64,000 nucleotides of DNA from JAFGSI01 sp041287425 (GTDB taxonomy: Bacteria; Chloroflexota; Anaerolineae; Anaerolineales; Villigracilaceae). The notes under the pieces are model-generated. The model had not been told where the DNA came from. It did not search any database and was given only the letters and a program-made list of their open reading frames with translations. The stretch spans positions 5,581 to 69,580 of the forward strand of contig JBEULG010000002.1 in the NCBI GenBank assembly GCA_041287425.1. Reading direction: 5' to 3'. Positions 57,894 through 64,000 of the stretch are shown in pieces (the first letter of the stretch is position 1; the number at the start of each line of letters is the position of its first letter). The position numbers and the translations under genes are program-made.

Positions 57894-59201
57894 ATGAACG
57901 CCATGCTGCTCAAACGCGTCCAACTCGGCCTGGTTCACGTGGCCGTGGCCATGACCCTCGTCCCCATCAACAGCACCCTCAACCGGGTGATGATTCGGGA
58001 ACTGGCGCTGCCGGCGACGCTGGTGGCGATTCTGGCCTCCCTGCCTTATCTGTTCTCGCCGGTTCAGGTGGTGATCGGCTCCCTGTCGGACAGATATTCC
58101 CTCTTCGGCCTGCGGCGCACGCCGTACATCCTGGCCGGTCTGCTGCTGTGCGTGACCGGCGTCATCATCAGCCCCTGGGCGGCTTTCCAACTGGCGGAGG
58201 GCAGCGCGGCCGGCATCCTGGCCGGGCTGCTGCCCTTCCTGGCCTGGGGCATGGGCTACAACCTGGCCAGCGTCTGTTACCTGGCGCTGGCTTCGGAACT
58301 CTCCGGCGAGGAGGGGCGCGGCAAGACAGTCGCCGTGATGTGGTTCATGATGATTGTCAGCATCATCCTGACTGCCATCGGCCTCAGCCGCATGCTGGAC
58401 CCGTACACGCCCGCCGCCCTGGCTGCGTCCTTTCAATGGGTGGGGCTGGCCGCCCTCGCCCTGGGCACGCTGGCCCTGATCGGTCTGGAGCCGCGCGGCA
58501 GCCTGCCGCTGCCCGCTTCGGAAAAACCATCCTCGCGCCGCATGGCTGCCGCGATTCTCGGCAACCCGCAGGCAAAGCGCTTCTTCCTCTACCTGCTCCT
58601 GCTCCTGGCGGCCATCCTCGGCCAGGACGTGCTGCTCGAACCGTTCGCCGCCGAGGCCTTCGGTTGGACCGTCACCCAGACGACGCGCCTGACCTCGCTG
58701 TGGGGCGGTTTCGTGCTGCTGGCCATCCTGGTCGCCGGGGCGCTGGAGCGGCGACTCTCGCGCCGACTGACCGCCCAGGTCGGCAACCTGGGCGCGCTGG
58801 CCGGATTCCTGCTCCTCATCTTCGGCGGGATGCTCCGCCTGGAAGGCCTCTTCTACCTGGGCGTGGTCCTGCTCGGCACGGGGACGGGCCTTTCGACCGT
58901 CGCCAACCTGGCGCTGATGTTCGACCTGACCCTGCCGGGGCAGACCGGCCTGTTCATCGGCGCCTGGGGCTTTTCCAACGCCCTCTCGCGCCTGACCGGC
59001 TCGGTGCTGGGTGGGGCGCTGCGCGACCTGATTACGGCCATCACGGGAAACGCCCTGACCGGCTACGTGGTCGTCTTCGCGGTCGAGGCCGCCATGCTGC
59101 TGATGGCGGTGCTCCTGTTCGGCAGCATCAGCGTGGCCGCCTTCCGCCGCCGCGCCGCCGAACTCTCCCCGGCCGAGCGCGCCAGCCTGGCGGTGGAATA
59201 G
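57894..59201 (+). CDS. PucC/BCD-family major facilitator transporter
   Basis: 435 aa, 12 hydrophobic segments. QLGLVHVAVAMTLVPINSTL, then RVMIRELALPATLVAILASL, open the N-terminal half; SDRYSLFGLRRTPYILAGLL is the cytoplasmic loop, and LGQDVLLEPFAAEAFGWTVT in the second half is the D-(V/I)-LLEP-(F/Y) motif characteristic of PucC/LhaA proteins. Those proteins help assemble bacteriochlorophyll light-harvesting complexes, but no photosynthesis gene is seen here, so another substrate (a porphyrin or lipid, for instance) is likely. A strong terminator follows at 59223. Confidence 0.85.
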   Translation: MNAMLLKRVQLGLVHVAVAMTLVPINSTLNRVMIRELALPATLVAILASLPYLFSPVQVVIGSLSDRYSLFGLRRTPYILAGLLLCVTGVIISPWAAFQLAEGSAAGILAGLLPFLAWGMGYNLASVCYLALASELSGEEGRGKTVAVMWFMMIVSIILTAIGLSRMLDPYTPAALAASFQWVGLAALALGTLALIGLEPRGSLPLPASEKPSSRRMAAAILGNPQAKRFFLYLLLLLAAILGQDVLLEPFAAEAFGWTVTQTTRLTSLWGGFVLLAILVAGALERRLSRRLTAQVGNLGALAGFLLLIFGGMLRLEGLFYLGVVLLGTGTGLSTVANLALMFDLTLPGQTGLFIGAWGFSNALSRLTGSVLGGALRDLITAITGNALTGYVVVFAVEAAMLLMAVLLFGSISVAAFRRRAAELSPAERASLAVE

Positions 59202-59222
59202 CGGCTTCTCGCTCCACTCCCC

Positions 59223-59256
59223 AATCCCTTTCCTCGACCGGGGAAAGGGATTTTTT
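59223..59256 (+). terminator. Strong Rho-independent terminator
   Basis: Stem AATCCCTTTCC (59223-59233) and GGAAAGGGATT (59242-59252), 11 perfect pairs, running into a six-T tract (59251-59256). It ends the PucC-family transcript. Confidence 0.9.
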
Positions 59257-59261
59257 GCAGG

Positions 59262-59267
59262 TATAAT
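59262..59267 (+). promoter_or_regulatory. -10 box of the DUF6391 gene
   Basis: TATAAT at 59262-59267, six bases after the terminator. The predicted +1 is near 59274, giving a 40-nt leader before the ATG at 59314. The -35 region is weak. Confidence 0.5.
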
Positions 59268-59313
59268 CTCTCTTGTACCCGACCAAACTATCCTCCCTCA
59301 GGCAAAGGCTCTC

Positions 59314-59817
59314 ATGACCCTCCTCGCTCTTCCCCTTCTCTCCCGCCTGCGCCGCAACCACGGCCTGGAACATGCCACGCTGACCGTCCTGGCGCAGCGT
59401 TTCCCCTCCTGCCGCCTGGCCGGCCTCTCCTTCCCCGGCGGTTTCTACATCCTGGGCAAGATTGCCACGGATGAACTGCGTCAGGCGGTGGCCATCGCCC
59501 TGGCCCGCCTGAACAACGGCGAGCGCCACCTGGCCGTCCATCCCCACTGTGGGACGAATTACGCCGTCTCAGGGCTGGCGGCCGGCCTGCTGGCCTGGCT
59601 GGGCCTGGCGGGGACGCGGACGCGCCGCGAGCGCCTCGAGCGCCTGCCGTTGGTGGTCACGCTCGTCACGCTGGCCTTCATCTTCACCCAGCCGCTCGGC
59701 CCGCTGGTCCAGCAGCGCATCATGACCGACGGCGACCCGCAAGGTTTGACCATCGTGGACGTCTCGCCGCTCTCTTTCGGACGACTGCCCCTGCACCGCG
59801 TGACCACCCAGGGATAG
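59314..59817 (+). CDS. DUF6391-family membrane protein
   Basis: 167 aa. RLRRNHGLEHATLTVLAQRF and the later HLAVHPHCGTNYAVSGLAAG are the two hallmark blocks (R-N-H-x-LEHAT and H-P-x-CGTN) of an uncharacterised family of Chloroflexota and cyanobacteria. Conserved H, E, H and C residues could bind a metal. Two hydrophobic stretches follow (AAGLLAWLGLAG and LPLVVTLVTLAFIFTQPLG), and the end (GLTIVDVSPLSFGRLPLHRV) is soluble. Function unknown. It precedes holA by 46 nt. Confidence 0.75.
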   Translation: MTLLALPLLSRLRRNHGLEHATLTVLAQRFPSCRLAGLSFPGGFYILGKIATDELRQAVAIALARLNNGERHLAVHPHCGTNYAVSGLAAGLLAWLGLAGTRTRRERLERLPLVVTLVTLAFIFTQPLGPLVQQRIMTDGDPQGLTIVDVSPLSFGRLPLHRVTTQG

Positions 59818-59863
59818 AAACCGAGCCTCAAGGTATCTTGCCCCACTTTTTCCATCTGCTCTC

Positions 59864-60832
59864 ATGACCGATTCGCCGCGCATCCTTCTCCTCCACGGCA
59901 GCGATGACTTCGCCATCCGCGAGCGCCTGCAAAAACTGCAGGCCAGCCTGGACCCCTCCACCGCGGATATGAATCTGTCGTCCCTGGACGGCCGCGGGCT
60001 TTCCTTCGAGAGCCTGAACACGGCGGTCAACGCCCTGCCGTTCCTCTCCCCCCTGCGCCTGGTCATCCTCGAGCACCCGACCGCCCTGCCCCGTGAACGA
60101 CTGCTCGCCGTCCTGGAGACCGTCCCGCCGACGACGCTCCTGGCCCTGGTGGAGGACGAGGCCCTCAAACCCGACCACTGGCTGGTCAAGTGGGCAGACA
60201 AAGCCAGACCCCGCGCCGGAGTCCAACTCTGCAATCTGCCCAAACGCTGGGAGATGCCGCGCTGGATCGAGGCGGAGGCCAAGAAGCAGGGGGGCAAAAT
60301 CGAACCGCCGGCTGCCGCCCTGCTGGCCGAAATGGTCGGCGAGGACCCGCGCGCCGCGGCGCAGGAAATCACCAAACTGCTCACCTACGTGGACTTCGCC
60401 CGCCCCATCACCACCGCCGACGTGGAGGCGGTCAGCATGGTCAGCGCACAGGGAAGCGTCTTCGAACTGGTGGACGCCCTCGGCTCCGGCGACGGGAAAA
60501 AAGCCCAACAAGTGCTCCATCAACTGCTGGACAGCGAGGACCCGTTTGCCTTGTGGGGGATGGTCATCCGTCAGTTCCGCTTGCTGCTCCAGGCCAGGGA
60601 ATTGCTAGATGGACGCGCCTCCGTCCTTGAGGTCCAGAAAACGCTCGGCCTGCACGAGTTCGTGGCGGGCAAAATTTGCACCCAGGCCAGAGGCTTCTCT
60701 CTGCCGACGCTGGAGGCCATCTATCATACCTTGCTGGAGACCGATGTAGAGGCGAAAACGGGGCAAGTTCCGCTCGACCTGGCCCTGGAGACGCTCGTGG
60801 TGGAATTGGCAAAGAAGAATCCGTCTCCCTAA
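59864..60832 (+). CDS. holA: DNA polymerase III subunit delta
   Basis: 322 aa. RILLLHGSDDFAIRERLQKL is the opening strand of the delta subunit (G-x-(E/D)-x-F/Y), PFLSPLRLVILEHPTAL the clamp-opening region, and the C-terminal domain (FALWGMVIRQFRLLLQAREL, then GQVPLDLALETLVVELAKK) is the collar helical bundle. It opens the beta clamp within the clamp loader. Length is normal. The stop shares bases with the stop of the convergent CPBP gene (60829-60832). Confidence 0.92.
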   Translation: MTDSPRILLLHGSDDFAIRERLQKLQASLDPSTADMNLSSLDGRGLSFESLNTAVNALPFLSPLRLVILEHPTALPRERLLAVLETVPPTTLLALVEDEALKPDHWLVKWADKARPRAGVQLCNLPKRWEMPRWIEAEAKKQGGKIEPPAAALLAEMVGEDPRAAAQEITKLLTYVDFARPITTADVEAVSMVSAQGSVFELVDALGSGDGKKAQQVLHQLLDSEDPFALWGMVIRQFRLLLQARELLDGRASVLEVQKTLGLHEFVAGKICTQARGFSLPTLEAIYHTLLETDVEAKTGQVPLDLALETLVVELAKKNPSP

Positions 60833-61611
60833 AGGGAACGAGTTCTTCGAAAGTACAGAAGAACCCCCGCCGCTACGATGGCCGTCAGCGCCACCACCGC
60901 CGGGTAGGACGAGACGAAGACGCCCCGGTCGAGCAGCACCGCCGCCACCGTGTTCGACATGGCGTGAAAGACGGTCACGAAGAACAAACTCCCCTGCGTG
61001 TGATTATAAAGCCAGGTATAGAGAACCGTCAGCGCCAGGCTGAAGAGGACGAACAACAGGGGGTTCAGGCCCGACATCGGATTGTTAGGGTTGAGATAGA
61101 GCGGCAGATGCCACAATTCCCACAGAAGGCCCATCACGAAGACGATGACCAGGTCGCGGTAACGTGCTTGCAGGTGCGGCAGGGCAAAGCCGCGCCAGCC
61201 AATTTCCTCCCAGACGTTGGAAATCAGCATCCCGATGAAAATCGGCAGGAGGCTGAACCAGGCAAAACCGCGGAAATCCGGGAAAGGCTGGCCAAAGAGC
61301 GTCCCGGCGACCAAGGCAAGGGCGGCAAGGAACGGCATCAGCAGAAAGGCGACCAGGTACCAGGGCCAGCGGGCGCGCAGTTTGAACAGGGCCGCGAAGA
61401 GCCGACCGGGACCGTCTTTTCCGTCCACGATGGCCGCCATGATGACGGCCGCAAAGGTCGGCCCGCCGCCGCCCAGCAGGGCGAAAAGGATGGTCAGGAG
61501 CGGATGGTCGAAGGTCAGGAGGCCGCGCGCCTGCAAGGCCTGCGGCACCCATCCCAGCCAGGAAAATAGGAATGCCAGAATGTAGAACCAGAGCACGGGG
61601 TGTTTTTTCAT
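60829..61611 (-). CDS. CPBP-family intramembrane metalloprotease
   Basis: 260 aa, about eight membrane segments. The Abi/CaaX motifs are SNVWEEIGWRGFALPHLQAR (motif 1, E-E-x3-R), LLWELWHLPLYL (motif 2, histidine) and FVTVFHAMSNTVAAVLL (motif 3, histidine). Such enzymes process prenylated or signal peptides in the membrane, and some give bacteriocin self-immunity. GGAGAG precedes the ATG. It lies 36 nt after the aldo/keto reductase stop, possibly the same transcript. Confidence 0.9.
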   Translation of the reverse strand: MKKHPVLWFYILAFLFSWLGWVPQALQARGLLTFDHPLLTILFALLGGGGPTFAAVIMAAIVDGKDGPGRLFAALFKLRARWPWYLVAFLLMPFLAALALVAGTLFGQPFPDFRGFAWFSLLPIFIGMLISNVWEEIGWRGFALPHLQARYRDLVIVFVMGLLWELWHLPLYLNPNNPMSGLNPLLFVLFSLALTVLYTWLYNHTQGSLFFVTVFHAMSNTVAAVLLDRGVFVSSYPAVVALTAIVAAGVLLYFRRTRSL

Positions 61612-61647
61612 AGCATCTCTCCTCTTGACTGGACGACCCCGTTCCCT

Positions 61648-62652
61648 TCAAGAACGGGGGCTTGATTCACCCAAAATTTCCTCAATTTCGGCCAGTTCCT
61701 GCGCGCTGAATTCCAAATGGTTCAGCGCCTCCAGATTATCTGCCAACTGCTGAACGCTGCTGGCCCCCACCAGCGCCGAGGTGACCTGTGGCTGGCGCAG
61801 CACCCAGGCGAGGGCCATCTGCGAGAGTTTCTGGCCGCGTCGGCGGGCGATTTCGTTCAAGCGCCGCACCTTGGGCAGACTGCGTTCGACATCCTCCTTC
61901 GTCAGCCAGACGCGCTCGGTCTTGGTAGCGCGCGCTCCCTGCGGGATGCCGTTCAAGTAACGGTCGGTGAGCAGACCCTGGGCCAGCGGCGAAAAGACGA
62001 TGCAGCCGATGCCCTCCTCGGCCAGCACGTCCAGCAGGCCGTCTTCGATCCAGCGGTCGAACATGTTATAGGAGGGCTGGTGGATGAGCAAAGGTGTGCC
62101 CAGGCTGCGCAGAATCTGGGCGGCGGCGCGGGTCTGTTCGGGCGAGTAGGAGGAAACGCCCACGTAGAGCGCCCGTCCGCTGCGGACGATGAAATCCAGG
62201 GCGCCCATCGTCTCCTCGAGCGGGGTTTCGGGGTCGGGGCGATGGTGGTAGAAGATGTCCACGTAATCGAGGCCCATGCGCTTGAGCGACTGGTCGAGGC
62301 TGGCGACCAGGTATTTGCGCGAGCCGAAATCGCCGTAGGGGCCGTCCCACATGCCCCAGCCGGCCTTGGTGGAAATGACCAGTTCGTCGCGGTAGGGGCC
62401 GAAGTCCTGCTTGAGGAGTTTGCCGAGCGTCTCCTCGGCCGAACCGGGCGGGGGGCCGTAGTTGTTGGCCAGGTCAAAATGCGTGATGCCGTGATCGAAG
62501 GCGTAGCGGGCCATGGCGCGGCCATTCTCGAACGGATCGAGACCACCGAAGTTGTACCACCAGCCGAGCGAGATGCGCGGCAGTTTCAGCCCGCTGCGGC
62601 CGACGCGGGCGTAGGGCATGGAGTCATAACGTTTCGAGTCTGCAAGATACAT
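61648..62652 (-). CDS. Aldo/keto reductase (YghZ/Gpr-like)
   Basis: 334 aa (beta/alpha)8 barrel. The catalytic set is D60 and Y65 in HFDLANNYGPPPGSAEETLG, K96 in VISTKAGWGMWDGPYGDFGS and the histidine in DIFYHHRPDPETPLEE. The glycine loop GPPPGSAE and SRKYLVASLDQSLKRMGLDY are typical of L-glyceraldehyde-3-phosphate reductases of the YghZ group, which detoxify aldehydes with NADPH. GAGGT lies 5 nt before the ATG. It starts 15 nt after the methyltransferase stop, so the two are probably co-transcribed. Confidence 0.92.
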   Translation of the reverse strand: MYLADSKRYDSMPYARVGRSGLKLPRISLGWWYNFGGLDPFENGRAMARYAFDHGITHFDLANNYGPPPGSAEETLGKLLKQDFGPYRDELVISTKAGWGMWDGPYGDFGSRKYLVASLDQSLKRMGLDYVDIFYHHRPDPETPLEETMGALDFIVRSGRALYVGVSSYSPEQTRAAAQILRSLGTPLLIHQPSYNMFDRWIEDGLLDVLAEEGIGCIVFSPLAQGLLTDRYLNGIPQGARATKTERVWLTKEDVERSLPKVRRLNEIARRRGQKLSQMALAWVLRQPQVTSALVGASSVQQLADNLEALNHLEFSAQELAEIEEILGESSPRS

Positions 62653-62667
62653 GGTTACCTCGCCAGG

Positions 62668-63459
62668 TCATTCGAATCGTGTTGTCGGGCTGGCCAGCAA
62701 GACCAGGCCGCCCAGTTTGCGGAACATTTCTTTCGCAATTGGCTTGATCACCGGCCATCGAATCAACGGCCTCAAAAAATGGAGCCGGGTTTCGCCCAAA
62801 CGGTAGTAGATATAATCGTCCTCGATGAGTTCGAAGTCGAAATATTTGCGAAATGCGGCAAAGATTGCCGCCCGATTCCGGTACACGCAATACTCATCCA
62901 AAAAATCGAGCATCCGCCGAGTCCAACCCTTGGGATCGACGCGTTTGAACTTGCCCAAACCGAGCAGGCGCAGAGAAAGGGCATAAGGGTAACGAACTGG
63001 ACTGTCTTTGGAAAACCAGTGCAAGAAAGGAATACCGCAATGGCCCTCCCGCCAGACATCCCGCGAGGGGAATAGATGGACACTCCTGCCATCGGGTTTG
63101 AGAACGCGCCGAATCTCCGCCAGGACGCCCTCCAGGTCTTCGACATGTTCCAGAACCTGGTTGGAAAACACGAAGTCGAAATAGCCGTCTGGAAAATCGA
63201 TCCGGCCATTTCGAATCTCGCGCACGATTGTGCCAAACAGGCCGCTCTTTTCTACCACCTGACGGTCGTTGCTGCCGGCGTAGAAAATATCGGCCCCGAA
63301 GATTTCCAGGCCCTGCCTTCTGCCAGCCGCGACCGTCTGCGCCGCGCCGCAACCATAATCCAGAATCTTGGGATTTTCCCTTTCCCGGCAAAAATGGGCC
63401 GCAAGAGTAAGGACATAACGGTGGTTGATGTGCAATTCGTCTGCCGAAAACTCTGTCAT
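62668..63459 (-). CDS. Class I SAM-dependent methyltransferase
   Basis: 263 aa. ILDYGCGAAQTVAAGRRQGL is the SAM-binding motif I, DIFYAGSNDRQVVEKSGLF motif II, and DFVFSNQVLEHVEDLEGVLA with FPSRDVWREGHCGIPFLHWF the post-core region of Methyltransf_11/UbiE-like enzymes. The substrate is not evident; the W-R-E-G-H block is common in proteins linked to glycan or secondary metabolism. A TATAAT on the minus strand (63502-63497) lies 38-43 nt upstream of the ATG; there is no clear ribosome site. Confidence 0.82.
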   Translation of the reverse strand: MTEFSADELHINHRYVLTLAAHFCRERENPKILDYGCGAAQTVAAGRRQGLEIFGADIFYAGSNDRQVVEKSGLFGTIVREIRNGRIDFPDGYFDFVFSNQVLEHVEDLEGVLAEIRRVLKPDGRSVHLFPSRDVWREGHCGIPFLHWFSKDSPVRYPYALSLRLLGLGKFKRVDPKGWTRRMLDFLDEYCVYRNRAAIFAAFRKYFDFELIEDDYIYYRLGETRLHFLRPLIRWPVIKPIAKEMFRKLGGLVLLASPTTRFE

Positions 63460-63557
63460 GGATGCTTGGGAAGAGCAATTCGATTATGGCAAGAAAATTA
63501 TACACGATTCATCTCCGGCCGCTGCCCGCTGGGGCCCTCTGTTCAGGTCGTGGAAGT

Positions 63558-63608
63558 CCGCTAAAGCGGATTTCCCGCTAAAGCGGATTCCCCGCTAAAG
63601 CAGACTCT
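63558..63608. repeat. Three tandem 17-bp palindromic units
   Basis: CCGCTAAAGCGGATT at 63558-63572 and 63575-63589, then a diverged CCGCTAAAGCAGACT at 63592-63606, period 17. Each unit contains the small palindrome CCGCT-AA-AGCGG. The preceding GTGGAAGTCCGCT resembles text at 44.7 kb and 3.0 kb. The rest of the 63460-63741 spacer holds only promoters and a lipoprotein ribosome site. Confidence 0.7.
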
Positions 63609-63716
63609 CGCCAGCGGGGTAATTGCACAAATTCGATCCATTCGTGTCATTCGATGCCAAAATGCGCCCAGGCCACCAGCCTGAAGCCGGGGATTTTCCC
63701 GCCGAATCGCATCGGG

Positions 63717-63735
63717 TATAATCCTCCCCAGGAGG
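63717..63735 (+). promoter_or_regulatory. -10 box and ribosome-binding site of the lipoprotein gene
   Basis: TATAAT at 63717-63722 is followed by AGGAGG (63730-63735), 6 nt before the ATG at 63742. Unlike thyX, radA and the HDAC gene, this start has a classical Shine-Dalgarno sequence. Confidence 0.65.
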
Positions 63736-63741
63736 AAACCG

Positions 63742-64000
63742 ATGAAACGCCTGCTTGTCCCCTGCCTGCTCGCCCTGACCCTGCTCGCTGCCTGCGCACC
63801 CCAGACGGCAGACGGCAGCCTCCCGACCGCCGACTATTCGACTCCCGACTATCCGACTCCCACCCTCCTAACTCCTACCCTCCTAACTCCTACCCCCCTC
63901 CCCCCTCCCCACCCCTCCGCCTTCGACCCGGCCTTCGCGCGCGGCCTCATCCGCTTCGACCCCGAATCCGGCCGCTGGCTCGTCACCGCCTCCTATCGGA
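63742..64000 (+). CDS. Lipoprotein, N-terminal part (partial)
   Basis: Open from the ATG at 63742 to the end of the window (86 codons). MKRLLVPCLLALTLLAAC is a lipoprotein signal with lipobox LAAC, so C18 should be lipidated and the protein anchored outside the membrane. A low-complexity linker rich in Thr, Pro and Leu follows, encoded by near-perfect repeats of the 15-base unit CTCCTAACTCCTACC, and then a folded domain begins (FARGLIRFDPESGRWLVTAS). The domain is cut off, so no function can be given. Confidence 0.85.
   Translation, partial: MKRLLVPCLLALTLLAACAPQTADGSLPTADYSTPDYPTPTLLTPTLLTPTPLPPPHPSAFDPAFARGLIRFDPESGRWLVTASYR

Noticed and set aside
61637..61659. Hairpin CCCCGTTC...GAACGGGG as a terminator of the aldo/keto reductase gene
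   Set aside because: It overlaps the stop codon and is not followed by a T-run on the minus strand, so termination is not supported.

Overview
The window is bacterial, GC-rich (about 60-65% by eye) and reads as a chromosomal segment of a Chloroflexota bacterium, most likely class Anaerolineae. The reasons are the mix of gene families (a double-domain ThyX-like protein, DUF6391, a PucC-family transporter, a class-II histone-deacetylase homologue, a YacP-type NYN protein), the very tight gene packing, several promoters whose -10 box sits about 7 nt before the ATG (predicted leaderless mRNAs), and intergenic palindromes. The taxonomic call is inference; no rRNA or tRNA gene was seen.

Layout. 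1-4.9 kb: the 3' end of ribF, a ThyX-like gene, two small paralogous membrane proteins, a NYN-domain protein and a histone-deacetylase-family hydrolase. 4.9-43.7 kb: 36 consecutive minus-strand genes, most overlapping by 1-11 nt. From 5.6 kb on this is a surface glycan locus. In transcription order (right to left) it holds a GT39-type membrane transferase with a polyprenyl-phosphate sugar synthase, a GT4, a WbpI-like 2-epimerase, a winged-helix regulator with its own strong promoter, WbpB/WbpD/WbpE-like enzymes, a CDP-deoxysugar module (RfbF, RfbG, C-methyltransferase, 3,5-epimerase, ATP-grasp protein, phosphatase-reductase fusion), O-methyltransferases, a PerA-like aminotransferase, a GT2, a flippase, an AT-richer block, a nonulosonic-acid module in which neuB and neuA enclose an aldehyde dehydrogenase and are followed by a transketolase, GDP-sugar-type enzymes, a WbpG/HisH/HisF amidotransferase set, and a final GT4 and GT-C transferase. 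43.7-44.9 kb is non-coding and carries a 133-bp MITE-like element with perfect 12-bp inverted ends and a 7-bp target duplication, plus many small palindromes.

44.9-55.5 kb, plus strand: a secreted helical protein, then a compact run of RidA, response regulator, histidine kinase, ExoA-like GT2, polyprenyl glycosylphosphotransferase (the initiating enzyme), a GalE-like epimerase, a WbpM-like 4,6-dehydratase and two FemAB-like acyltransferases. This run supplies chain initiation for the glycan locus on the other side of the spacer. 55.6-64 kb is mostly ordinary: PhoU, RadA, a PucC-family transporter, DUF6391, HolA, a CPBP protease, an aldo/keto reductase, a methyltransferase and the start of a lipoprotein.

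How it works together: the locus is predicted to build a lipid-linked heteropolysaccharide containing a di-N-acylated (possibly acetamidino) mannuronic acid-type sugar, a CDP-linked 3-C-methyl-6-deoxyhexose, a CMP-activated nonulosonic-acid-like sugar and O-methyl groups, exported by the flippase. A WbpA-type 6-dehydrogenase, a recognisable Wzy polymerase and a chain-length regulator were not seen. The most unusual items are the tyrosine-phosphatase/SDR fusion (29.6-30.8 kb), the neuB-ALDH-neuA-transketolase run, the HisF paralogue lacking catalytic Asp11, and the MITE-like element.
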